Positions 56,747-64,000 of a stretch of DNA of 64,000 nucleotides are shown here, in pieces. This DNA comes from Sva-07 sp963707515 (GTDB lineage: Bacteria; Actinomycetota; Acidimicrobiia; Acidimicrobiales; Ilumatobacteraceae). The stretch lies in assembly GCA_963707515.1 (NCBI GenBank), contig CAVPQI010000002.1, positions 434,001 to 498,000 of the forward strand. The letters run 5' to 3'. Every line of letters starts with the position of its first letter. The first letter of the stretch is position 1. The position numbers were made by a program, and so were the translations under genes. Below the pieces are notes generated by a model. That model saw only the letters and a list, made by a program, of their open reading frames with translations. It had not been told where the DNA came from and ran no database searches.

Positions 56747-57175
56747 TTGCTCTTCAAAGAACTGTTCGTCGGCACCTTGATCTACGCGATCGTGCTCGGC
56801 TTCTTCGACGACTACTCGTCGGTCGTCGAGGCGCAGAGCTTCAGCGACGTCTTCCTCGCCGCCGTCGTCCTCGAAGTCCTCACCTGCGGGGCGTTCGCTG
56901 TCAAGGACGCGATCGTCAGCCACCTCCGCCACCGCGATTCGCGCCGGGCGACGGCGTTGATGGCGTTCGGTGTGTGGTTCGTGATGTTCTCCTCGAAGTT
57001 CGTGTTCATCTGGGCGATCGACCTCGTGCTCGGCGACGACGTGAACATCAACGGATTCTTCGGGATCTTCGTGGTGGCGCTCGTCGTCACCGTCGTTCAT
57101 CGACTCGCCGACTGGGCATTCGTCCGCCTCGGACGGCCGTCGACACCCGACCCTGTGGTCGCCGACGGGACGTAG
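56747..57175 (+). CDS. Four-helix membrane protein, unknown function
   Basis: 142 residues from TTG 56747; no ATG or GTG is available upstream before the 56702 TAG, so the start is uncertain and may have been lost with the neighbouring gene remnant. Helices: LFVGTLIYAIVLGFF, VFLAAVVLEVLTCGAFAV, ALMAFGVWFVMFSSKFVFIWAI, and GFFGIFVVALVVTVVHRLADW. No recognised family; acidic and basic caps alternate. Function unknown. Confidence 0.65.
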   Translation: MLFKELFVGTLIYAIVLGFFDDYSSVVEAQSFSDVFLAAVVLEVLTCGAFAVKDAIVSHLRHRDSRRATALMAFGVWFVMFSSKFVFIWAIDLVLGDDVNINGFFGIFVVALVVTVVHRLADWAFVRLGRPSTPDPVVADGT

Positions 57176-57240
57176 CCGACCTCGTCGTGCCGAGATCGAG
57201 TGGGATCACCCGCGCCATCGCCGGACGCACTACTTTCTGG

Positions 57241-57337
57241 CAGTGCGGGGGACAATTGCGACGGTCCGCCCCGTCGCGCAGCCTCCGAAGGCTCCCGGAC
57301 CACCGCCCGCCTCGGAGGTCCGGGAGCCGCCGCACTG
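57241..57337. other. Candidate structured RNA element
   Basis: Outer stem CAGTGCGG/CCGCACTG (57241-57248, 57330-57337) encloses two hairpins: GCGACGG/CCGTCGC (57258-57277) and the 12-bp GGCTCCCGGACC/GGTCCGGGAGCC (57290-57328), a three-way junction shape. The 57282-57288 CCTCCGA segment can also pair with TCGGAGG (57312-57318), giving an alternative. Strand unknown. Lies in the non-coding gap before RNase P RNA. Confidence 0.4.
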
Positions 57338-57387
57338 AGACCGGATCGATCTGGACGCTCGGCGCCAGATCGGGAATTCTGGGCGCT

Positions 57388-57490
57388 CGCGATGAGCGAA
57401 TGGCCCCCTACCCGGTCCGAGCGCTCATCGGGTCGCGGCCTACGCGGGAGGCGATGAGCCAACGGTCCACCATTCGGTCCATTCGCTCAT
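57388..57490. repeat. GATGAGCGAATGG repeat pair flanking rnpB 3' side
   Basis: GCGATGAGCGAATGG at 57389-57403, a variant GCGATGAGCCAACGG at 57451-57465, and the inverted copy CCATTCGCTCAT at 57479-57490. Another inverted pair lies on the other side of RNase P RNA at 58012-58056. The 57338-57574 gap holds nothing else that I can name. Confidence 0.6.
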
Positions 57491-57574
57491 GGCAACGCTC
57501 GCGCCCGCCGAGCATCCACCTGGCTGCGCCGAGCCGGGAGGGAGCACGAGGGCCAGCTGCGCCGACCAGGCATT

Positions 57575-57962
<388 letters not shown>

Positions 57963-58011
57963 AGCCGAGTGTACGCAGCGCACCGAGCATCCGGATCGAT
58001 CAGCGGACGAA

Positions 58012-58056
58012 CGCGATGAACGGAACCCGCAGATGCACGGGGTTCGCTCATCGCGC
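58012..58056. repeat. Hairpin of GATGAACG-type repeats upstream of rnpB
   Basis: CGCGATGAACGGAACCC pairs with GGGGTTCGCTCATCGCG with one mismatch and one bulge. It lies just upstream of RNase P RNA, on the opposite side from the 57388 repeats and with the same core. Confidence 0.6.
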
Positions 58057-58110
58057 TCGGTCCGCGTCAGCGGCTGCGCTCCGACGACGACGACGAAAGC
58101 GTGGACGTCG

Positions 58111-58938
58111 TCAGCAGGACGGTTCGAGCTCGGCGTAGACGTAGGCGTTGTCCGCCGGCGTCTGCAGCGAGAAGGTGACGCGGACGCCGTTCTCGTCGGG
58201 GGGACCGGCGACCAGGTCGATCTGACCCGTCGAACCGAAGCGCGATTGCACGGCGAACTGCAACACGATGCCATCGGCATCGAGAGGCGCATCACCGCCA
58301 CCGAGCACCGGCGACACGTACCCGTCGTAGCCGACCACCTGCGACACGAGCGCCGCCGACTGGCGGGCCTCGAGCGCAGCCGCGGCGAGTGCCGCCTCGG
58401 CTGCGTCCGTGATCGTGATGAGGATGGCGTAGGCCTGGTTCGTGGCCACGGTGAGGTTCTCCATCGCCACGGCGGAGTTGAAGACGTCGCGCTCGGCGTT
58501 GTCGCTCAAGTCGATCGCTTCCAGCAGCGGCTCGACGAGGCGGCTGACGAGCCACGGGTTGCCGCACTCCCACGCATCGCCACCGGCGTCGACGGCAAAG
58601 CCGTTCATCTCCTCGGCGATCGCCCGGTGATTCTCGGCGAAGCGCTCGATCAACGTCAGCACCTCGCCTTCGACGGCACCGTTCTCGATCAGGCCGGCGT
58701 ACGCGTCGGCGACCGTGAGCTCCACCGAGGCGATCGTGCGCAGCAGCACCACGTCGTCCACGCCGTACTCGGGCGGGGCGGTGATCGGCGGCTGGTAGCC
58801 GACACGGCCGCCGGCCTCGCTGCCACCGCGGTCGTTGCCGCACACGGCCACGAGCGCCGCCAGCGAGACGGTGAGTCCGCCGACCTTGATCGCATCGCGC
58901 CGCCCGAAGCGGCCCGCGTCGTTGAACATGCCGGTCAT
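58111..58938 (-). CDS. Tat-exported ferritin-like-domain protein
   Basis: 275 residues from ATG 58938, overlapping the preceding gene by ATGA. Tat-like head FGRRDAIKVGGLTVSLAALVAVCGND contains a twin Arg and a Cys that could be lipidated. A ferritin-like four-helix bundle (about 60-215) follows: ASVELTVADAYAGLIENG, LIERFAENHRAIAEEMNG, AMENLTVATNQAYAILITI, with Glu and His at ligand-like positions. The end is Cys-terminal (AELEPSC). Iron-binding is likely but not certain. Confidence 0.85.
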   Translation of the reverse strand: MTGMFNDAGRFGRRDAIKVGGLTVSLAALVAVCGNDRGGSEAGGRVGYQPPITAPPEYGVDDVVLLRTIASVELTVADAYAGLIENGAVEGEVLTLIERFAENHRAIAEEMNGFAVDAGGDAWECGNPWLVSRLVEPLLEAIDLSDNAERDVFNSAVAMENLTVATNQAYAILITITDAAEAALAAAALEARQSAALVSQVVGYDGYVSPVLGGGDAPLDADGIVLQFAVQSRFGSTGQIDLVAGPPDENGVRVTFSLQTPADNAYVYAELEPSC

Positions 58939-59567
58939 GCCGCACCCCCGTCGAGGGTCAGCGGCTCAGCTTCCGGCTCGAGCAGGGCGTCGAGGTCGGT
59001 GGCGTCGCCGGCGAACTCGATCAGGACGGTCGCCATGCGCGCTTCGACGGTGAGGATCGCCGCGCTCAGCTCGCGAGCCTGGACCGACACGTAGTCGGGG
59101 AACAGCGACATGTGCGTCGCCACGGCCGTGTTCTCGAGCGTCGACGCCGCGGAGGCGAACTCCGCGTCGCTGCCGCCGGCGAACTCACCCTCGTGCTCGA
59201 GGAACAGCCCCTCGTCGCGGGTGTTCGCCGAGAACCCGCAGGCTCCGGCGATGCCGTCGGCGTAGGCCGCATGGTTGGCGGCGAACTCCACCGCGAGCAG
59301 CGTGGCCTGCTCCGACATCCCGGCAGCAGCAGCCTCCAGGTAGAGGTCGCGGGCGGTGAGCTCCATCTCCATCACCGGACGCAGGAGCGCTTTGTCGTCC
59401 TGGGTCGGGCTGCTCGGAGCGGGCTCCGGCGCGGCGGCGGCAGGGCGGGCGATCGTCAGCGCCGCGGCGCTGGCAGCACCGGCTGCACCGATCACCCCGA
59501 AGAGTTGGCGCCGAGATCTGGTCGGAGCGGATTCGAGATCCACGTGGGAGGGTCCTTTCGGGGTCAT
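58935..59567 (-). CDS. Tat-exported ferritin-like-domain protein (paired)
   Basis: 210 residues from ATG 59567; GTG 59543, with AAAGGA nine bases upstream, is an equal candidate. Tat signal RSRRQLFGVIGAAGAASAAAL ends at AAAAP. Then MEMELTARDLYLEAAAAGMS and FAANHAAYADGIAGACGF form the first helices of a ferritin-like bundle, followed by LENTAVATHMSLFPDYVSVQ. Sequence-similar to the following gene, so they are probably paralogues acting together at the outer face of the membrane. Confidence 0.82.
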   Translation of the reverse strand: MTPKGPSHVDLESAPTRSRRQLFGVIGAAGAASAAALTIARPAAAAPEPAPSSPTQDDKALLRPVMEMELTARDLYLEAAAAGMSEQATLLAVEFAANHAAYADGIAGACGFSANTRDEGLFLEHEGEFAGGSDAEFASAASTLENTAVATHMSLFPDYVSVQARELSAAILTVEARMATVLIEFAGDATDLDALLEPEAEPLTLDGGAA

Positions 59568-59641
59568 GCGAACGACAGCCTTCCCGCTGGGAGGGCGTTC
59601 GAGCAATTCTAGGGTGACGGTTGCGTCGACGACGGGATCGC

Positions 59642-61130
59642 TCAGAAGTCGAGTGCGGACAACTCGGGGATCCACGCGGCGGAGCGATCGACCGCTTCGC
59701 GCCAACGTTCACGGCCCGCGGTGCCGCCCGCCGCGGTCGGTCCGTCGGGGTCCGGTTCGACCACAGCGGCAGGTGTCCAGAGCTCGTCGAGGGCGTCGAA
59801 GTCGTCCCACACACCCGACGCCGAGACCGGCGAGGAACGCCGCACCGACCGTCGTCGACTCGGCCACCGGGGCGACCTCGATGGCGCAACCGGCGGCATC
59901 GGCGAGCGCCTGGACGAAGGTCGGATTGCGGCTCATCCCGCCGTCGATGCGCACCGTGGCGACCTCGGAGCCGGTGTCGGCACGAGCGGCCTCGAGCAGG
60001 TCGACGCCGCGGTGCGCGACGCCTTCGAGCACGGCGCGCACCACGTGCGCTCGACTCGTGCCGCGGGTGATGCCGATGAGCGTGCCGCGCGCCCCGTAAT
60101 CCCAGCGTGGCGTGCCGAGACCGATCAGTGCGGGGACGTAGAGGACGCCGTCGGTGTCACGGCACGCGGCGGCGACGTCGTGGCTGGCGGCCGGTGTGTC
60201 GATCAGCCCGAGGTCATCGCGCAGCCACTCGACGTTGGTGCCCGCCGACAGCATGATCCCCTCGACGCCCCACGCGACGGCGCCGTCGTGCGACCAGAGG
60301 GGGAGCGGATAGGTGCCGTTCGGGTGGCGACGGGCGGCCGTCGGCGCGGCAAGATCGGTGCACAGGTCGAGCATTCCGCCGGTGCCGAACGTGATCTTCG
60401 CCCGGCCCGGACGCACGCAGTTCTGGCCGACCAGCGACGCCTGCTGATCGCCGATCAACGCGGCGATGGGCAGGTCGCCGGGGAGCGCCGTCGCCGTCGC
60501 ACACACGCCGACGGAGTCGACGACGGCCGGCAACGCCTCGATCGGGATGCCCAGGGCCGCACAGATCTCGGTGTTCCAACCCGACCCGTCGACGCGCCGC
60601 AACCCCGTCGTCGTCGTCGAGGCGTTGGTGACGTCGCTGACGTGGACGGCGCCCTCGCTGAGCGTCCAGGCGATCCACGAGTCGACGGTGCCGATCGCCA
60701 GGTCGCGCCCTTCGAGACCTGGCGTGTTGGCGAGCAGCCAACCGGCCTTGGTCGCCGACTGGTTGGGCGCCAGCACCCAATCGTGCTCACCGTTGACGAC
60801 CAGACACTCGCCGATCGTCCGCAGGTCCTGCCAGCCCAGTGCCGGCCCCACCGGATCACCGGTCGTCCGGTCCCACACCACGGTGCTCGCCCGCTGGTTG
60901 GTGATCCCCACGGCGACGACGGGCCCGGCGGCGCGGGCGAGGGTGGCGTGCGCGGCGTCGAGCACGGCGGACGCCATCGCCGCGGCGTCGAACTCGGCGA
61001 GGCCTGGTGCCGGCATCGACGGCGCGAAGGGTCGGTACTCCATCGCGGACACCGCCAGCGTCTCGTCGACGAGCGCGGCCCGTAGCCCGGTGGTGCCGAC
61101 GTCGACGACGAGGATCGAGCGTCCGCTCAC
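59642..61130 (-). CDS. glpK: Glycerol kinase (apparent +1 frameshift near 59812)
   Basis: FGGY-family kinase: VDVGTTGLRAALVD, VGITNQRASTVVWDRTTG, GWQDLRTIGECLVV, GTVDSWIAWTLS, FGTGGMLDLC, GVAHRGVDLLEAA and IDGGMSRNPTFVQALADAAG. The reading frame breaks after AAFLAGLGVG; the other frame continues GVWDDFDALDELWTPAA and ends SALDF. Taking out one base of the GTGTG run near 59812 restores AGLGVGVWDDFD. Total length is 3n+1. Glycerol is phosphorylated for entry into glycolysis or lipids. GTG 61130 with AGGAGG; last gene of a four-gene operon. Confidence 0.87.
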
Positions 61131-61561
61131 GACTGCTTCCTCCTGCTCGACGGGACGAATCCCCGGGCTTGGAGGCGGCTGCCGAGGATGCCGCCGAGCA
61201 CCCCGCACAGCACGACCAGCGACAAGGTGAACAGGAGCCCGAACCAGTTGACGTCGTCGCCGCGAGCGAGACGGATCACCAGGAACAGGCCCTGGGCGCC
61301 GCCGTAGGCGACGACGGTGGTGAGGACCGAGTGCGACAGCGGGGTGCCGCGCGCCTGGATCCACGCCGCGCAGCCGCCGCCGACGACGAACCCGAACGCC
61401 GCGCCGAAGAAGAACAAGGCGTTGACGGCACCGTCGTCGGAGTCGACGAACCCGGAGATCAACGTCAGCGGGATCGCCAGCAACAGGCACACGGCGATGC
61501 CCGACAACACGGCGTCACGGTCGAAGCGCGACCCGGGGGCGGAGCTGTTGACGTCGCTCAC
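61127..61561 (-). CDS. Four-helix membrane protein in glycerol operon
   Basis: 144 residues from GTG 61561, overlapping the upstream oxidase (GTGA) and the downstream glpK (GTGA). Four helices: AVLSGIAVCLLLAIPLTLISGFV, ALFFFGAAFGFVVGGGCAAW, VLTTVVAYGGAQGLFLVIRL, and LLFTLSLVVLCGVLGGILG. Resembles small TIGR04086-type membrane proteins, no known function. Position between glycerol enzymes suggests a transport or assembly role, unproven. GTG 61567 is an alternative start. Confidence 0.8.
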   Translation of the reverse strand: MSDVNSSAPGSRFDRDAVLSGIAVCLLLAIPLTLISGFVDSDDGAVNALFFFGAAFGFVVGGGCAAWIQARGTPLSHSVLTTVVAYGGAQGLFLVIRLARGDDVNWFGLLFTLSLVVLCGVLGGILGSRLQARGFVPSSRRKQS

Positions 61562-63039
61562 GGCCACGGCACCTCCCCGAACGGCGAACGTAGGCCGAGC
61601 TTGCCCGGATTGAGGATCCCGTTCGGGTCGAGCGTCGACTTGATCGCTGCCAGCACCTCGAAGCCGTCGCCGAGCGCCTCGGCCACGAACCGGCCGCGGT
61701 TGATGCCCACGCCGTGATGGTGCGACAGGTTGCCGCCCCCGGCGAGCGTCGCCCGTTGGCCGGCGTCCCACAGTGCGATGTACGTGGCCTCGACCTCGTC
61801 GGCCGGCGGCGTGGCGGCGAACGTGAAGTAGAGGCAGGCGCCGTCGAGATAGCTGTGTGAGAGGTGGCAGGTGGCGGCGCGGGCGTGGGGCACTGCGAGC
61901 ATCGCCGCACGGACGTCGTCGAAGAGTGGCGCCAGGCGCGACCACGGTGCAGCGATCTCCATCGTGTCGACGACGAAGCCCTTGCGGGTCAGCGCCTGCA
62001 GTGCCGAGGTGTCGTTGCGGTGAGCAAACCAGGCATCGACGAGCGCCTCGTCGGCGACGGCACCACCGACCTCGTCGACGCCACGGCGGACGACGTCGAG
62101 CGTCGCCCCGACGATCGCCTCGTCGCCTTCGTCGAGCACCAGCAGCACGCACCGCTCACCGTCGCCGCCGTGGCTGCGTTGCGTCTCGGCGGCGTCGTAC
62201 AGGCGCAGCACGGCGGGAGTCGCCCCGGCGCGCATGATCCGCCGGCACGCTTCGATGCCGTCGACGAACGAGTCGAACTCGAACGCCGCCCGCCCCGTCG
62301 AGGGCGGCAGGGGATGGGCGCGCAGCCACACCCGGGTGATCACCGCCAGCGTGCCCTCCGAACCGAGGAGCAACTGCGTCAGGTCGGGTCCGGCCGCCGC
62401 CGCCGGCGCACCCCCCGTGCGGATGACACGGCCGTCGGCGAGCACCGCTTCGAGCCCGACGACGATGTCTTCGATCTTGCCGTAGCGCGTCGAGAACTGG
62501 CCGGCGCCTCTCGAAGCCACCCACCCGCCGACGGTGGCCAGGTCGAAGCTCTGCGGGAAGTGGCCGACCGTCAGGCCGTACCGCCCACGCAGCTCGTCTT
62601 CGAGGTCGGGCCCGAACGTGCCGGGGAGCACCTCGACGACACCCGACATCGCATCGACGTCGACGACGCCAGCCAACGCCGTCGTGTCGAGCACCACGCC
62701 GCCGAACACGGGCGCCGCGGCGCCGCACACCCCGCTGCGGCCACCGGCGACCGTCAGCGGCAGGCGGCCGTTGTTGCACACCTGGACCACACCGACGACC
62801 TCCGCAGTGGTCGTCGGGCGGACGACGACGTCGGCCACGTTGGGCACCTCACCGGCGAGCGCCCAGTGCAACGCCAGTGGCCACCAGTCGCGGCTCGACT
62901 CGGCGAGCACCGGTCCCTCGTCGATCGTCTCGCACACCGCACGCAGGGCCTCGATCGCCTCCTCGGGCACCTCGACGCCGCCCGCGAAGTGCGAGCGGTC
63001 GCCGTTCAGTTCAATCGGTGGTGTTGGCGAGGTCGGCAT
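61558..63039 (-). CDS. FAD-linked oxidase, alkyl-DHAP-synthase-like
   Basis: 493 residues from ATG 63039, overlapping glpD by 29 bases. PCMH-type FAD-binding domain: VAGGRSGVCGAAAPVFGGVVLD, LPGTFGPDLEDELR, GLTVGHFPQSFDLATVGGW, TRYGKIEDIVVGLEAV. C-terminal cap with ATCHLSHSYLDGACLYFTF and GNLSHHHGVGINRGRF, where the triple His is characteristic of the alkyldihydroxyacetonephosphate synthase/glycolate-oxidase group. Together with glpD and glpK it may act on a glycerol- or DHAP-derived substrate, perhaps ether-lipid formation. Such flavoproteins also neighbour glpD in mycobacteria. Confidence 0.88.
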   Translation of the reverse strand: MPTSPTPPIELNGDRSHFAGGVEVPEEAIEALRAVCETIDEGPVLAESSRDWWPLALHWALAGEVPNVADVVVRPTTTAEVVGVVQVCNNGRLPLTVAGGRSGVCGAAAPVFGGVVLDTTALAGVVDVDAMSGVVEVLPGTFGPDLEDELRGRYGLTVGHFPQSFDLATVGGWVASRGAGQFSTRYGKIEDIVVGLEAVLADGRVIRTGGAPAAAAGPDLTQLLLGSEGTLAVITRVWLRAHPLPPSTGRAAFEFDSFVDGIEACRRIMRAGATPAVLRLYDAAETQRSHGGDGERCVLLVLDEGDEAIVGATLDVVRRGVDEVGGAVADEALVDAWFAHRNDTSALQALTRKGFVVDTMEIAAPWSRLAPLFDDVRAAMLAVPHARAATCHLSHSYLDGACLYFTFAATPPADEVEATYIALWDAGQRATLAGGGNLSHHHGVGINRGRFVAEALGDGFEVLAAIKSTLDPNGILNPGKLGLRSPFGEVPWP

Positions 63040-64000
63040 GAGGATCCCCTGAGGCGTCGCTGTGGTCGGACTCGGCGGCGACTTCTGCGGCGCACCGCGC
63101 ACGGTAGTCGGCGACCTGGCGGGCGACCTCGTCGTCGTCCCAGCCCAACTCGGGTGCGATGAGCTCGGCGACCCGCTCGGCGGCGGCCGCACAGGCGGCA
63201 CGATCGAAGAGGTGCGCCCGGGTGCGGCGCAACAGCACGTCGTCGAGCGATGTCGCCATCTCGGCGCGCACGGCGTGGATCGCCTCGGCGCGCACGTACG
63301 GCAACCCGCGCACCAACGGCTCGCCGAGCGAGGCGTCGAGGGCGATCAGCGCTCGGACCTCGTCGGCGGACGTGCCGAACCGGCGGTCGAGGCGGTCGGT
63401 GCCCGTCGTGCCGGCGCCGGCGAGTCGCAGCCGTCGCGTGGGACAGCGGCGGCGCCCACCGCCGAGCCGCTCGACGATCACGTCGACGGTGTCCTCGGCC
63501 ATCTCCCGGTACGTGGTCAGCTTGCCGCCGGTGACCGTCACCACGCCGGAGTCGCTGACGTCGACCCGATGGCGTCGCGACAGGTCGGCCGTCTTGGCCG
63601 CCGGATCGACACCAGCGGCGGCGACGAGCGGACGCAGACCGGCCCACGTGCCGGTGATGTCGGCGCGCGTGACCGTCGACGTCAGCGCCTCGTTGAGTGC
63701 GGTGAGCACGTAGTCGACGTCATCGCCGTCGCATCGTGGCTCGTCGAGCGGCTGGTCGGTGTCGGTGTCGGTGGTGCCCACGTAGACGTGCTCGAAGGTG
63801 CCGTCGGCCCGCTTCCCCCAGGGCACGACGAACAGGCTCCGTTTGTCGCTGCGCACCGGGATGATCACGGCGATGTCGACGCGCACCAGCTCCCACGGCA
63901 GGGCGACGTGCACGCCCTTGGCAGGGCGGATGGCGTGTGGGTCGACACCGTCGTCGAGTGTGCGGATCGTGTCGGCCCACACCCCGGTGGCGTTGACCAC
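63011..64000 (-). CDS. glpD: Glycerol-3-phosphate dehydrogenase (5' partial)
   Basis: 329 residues of the C-terminal part; the FAD-binding N-terminus (about 230 residues) lies beyond the window. It opens in VVNATGVWADTIR, a hallmark of the GlpD/DAO family, and continues with SLFVVPWGKRADGTFEHVYVGTTDTD, TWAGLRPLVAA, VTGGKLTTYREMAEDTVD and a helical C-terminal domain (DDVLLRRTRAHLFD). It oxidises glycerol-3-phosphate to DHAP, reducing FAD then quinone. First visible gene of the operon oxidase-membrane protein-glpK. Confidence 0.92.
   Translation of the reverse strand: MVNATGVWADTIRTLDDGVDPHAIRPAKGVHVALPWELVRVDIAVIIPVRSDKRSLFVVPWGKRADGTFEHVYVGTTDTDTDQPLDEPRCDGDDVDYVLTALNEALTSTVTRADITGTWAGLRPLVAAAGVDPAAKTADLSRRHRVDVSDSGVVTVTGGKLTTYREMAEDTVDVIVERLGGGRRRCPTRRLRLAGAGTTGTDRLDRRFGTSADEVRALIALDASLGEPLVRGLPYVRAEAIHAVRAEMATSLDDVLLRRTRAHLFDRAACAAAAERVAELIAPELGWDDDEVARQVADYRARCAAEVAAESDHSDASGDPHADLANTTD

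Noticed and set aside
59709..59830. Extended glpK C-terminus in the original frame
   Set aside because: The reading after AAFLAGLGVG is Arg-rich and unrelated to the family; the neighbouring frame matches.

Overview
The window is high-GC actinobacterial DNA. Gene families, promoter style (many TAnnnT -10 boxes placed 5-10 bases before a start codon) and the abundance of F420-type luciferase-like enzymes, secreted threonine-rich lipoproteins and SigK/RskA regulation suggest an acidimicrobial actinobacterium such as an Ilumatobacter relative. That placement is inference from gene content, not from a marker comparison. There is no rRNA, no CRISPR array and no recognisable insertion sequence. RNA genes are three tRNAs (Asn-GTT, a CAT-anticodon tRNA, Val-TAC) and RNase P RNA.

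Layout. 1-4.0 kb: a sulfite-oxidase-like membrane molybdoprotein (cut by the window edge), a fasciclin lipoprotein, and the SigK/RskA sigma/anti-sigma pair. 4.1-8.8 kb: two tRNAs, then a divergent cluster with a DUF4157 protein of the type linked to extracellular contractile injection systems; its C-terminal part carries a zinc-phospholipase-C-like motif, and a small peptidoglycan-binding-domain protein is its neighbour. 9-16.8 kb: a Vps62-like membrane protein, dialkylglycine decarboxylase, DinB and DUF6624 proteins, an inositol-monophosphatase-family enzyme and a pirin, with a four-copy palindromic repeat block. 17-19.7 kb: an LALTG surface protein with an apparent frameshift, and an ECF sigma factor fused to its own zinc-finger anti-sigma/membrane module. 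19.7-31.1 kb: tRNA-Val, RidA, an M14 lipoprotein, a CHAD-CYTH protein, D-lactate-type dehydrogenase, a GlxA/PfpI operon, an SDR and a 1087-residue PutA. 31.1-45.8 kb: a MarR-MFS operon, a Usp-like protein, a TRIC-family channel-like protein, LLM oxidoreductases, glycogen synthesis (glgA-glgC), a class A penicillin-binding protein, and a zinc-ribbon/phosphatase pair. 45.8-53 kb: a branched-chain-type ABC uptake operon compressed into three polypeptides, one of them an MFS-ATPase-ATPase fusion. 53-64 kb: a secreted protein, YihY, an HTH/SRPBCC pair followed by a degenerate remnant, RNase P RNA, two ferritin-like proteins and a glycerol/ether-lipid-type operon (glpD, FAD oxidase, membrane protein, glpK).

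Working together: sigma factor activity is controlled twice by membrane anti-sigma modules, once as separate genes and once as a fusion. Glycerol entry (glpK, glpD) sits in one chain of overlapping genes with an alkyl-DHAP-synthase-like flavoprotein. glgA and glgC make ADP-glucose and glycogen. Five reading frames appear broken by exactly one extra base each, so either this assembly has insertion errors or several genes are decaying. Small-scale structure is rich: tandem repeats of 10, 14, 15 and 16 bp, a dispersed palindrome family, paired hairpins sharing the same arm, and two short leaderless upstream reading frames.
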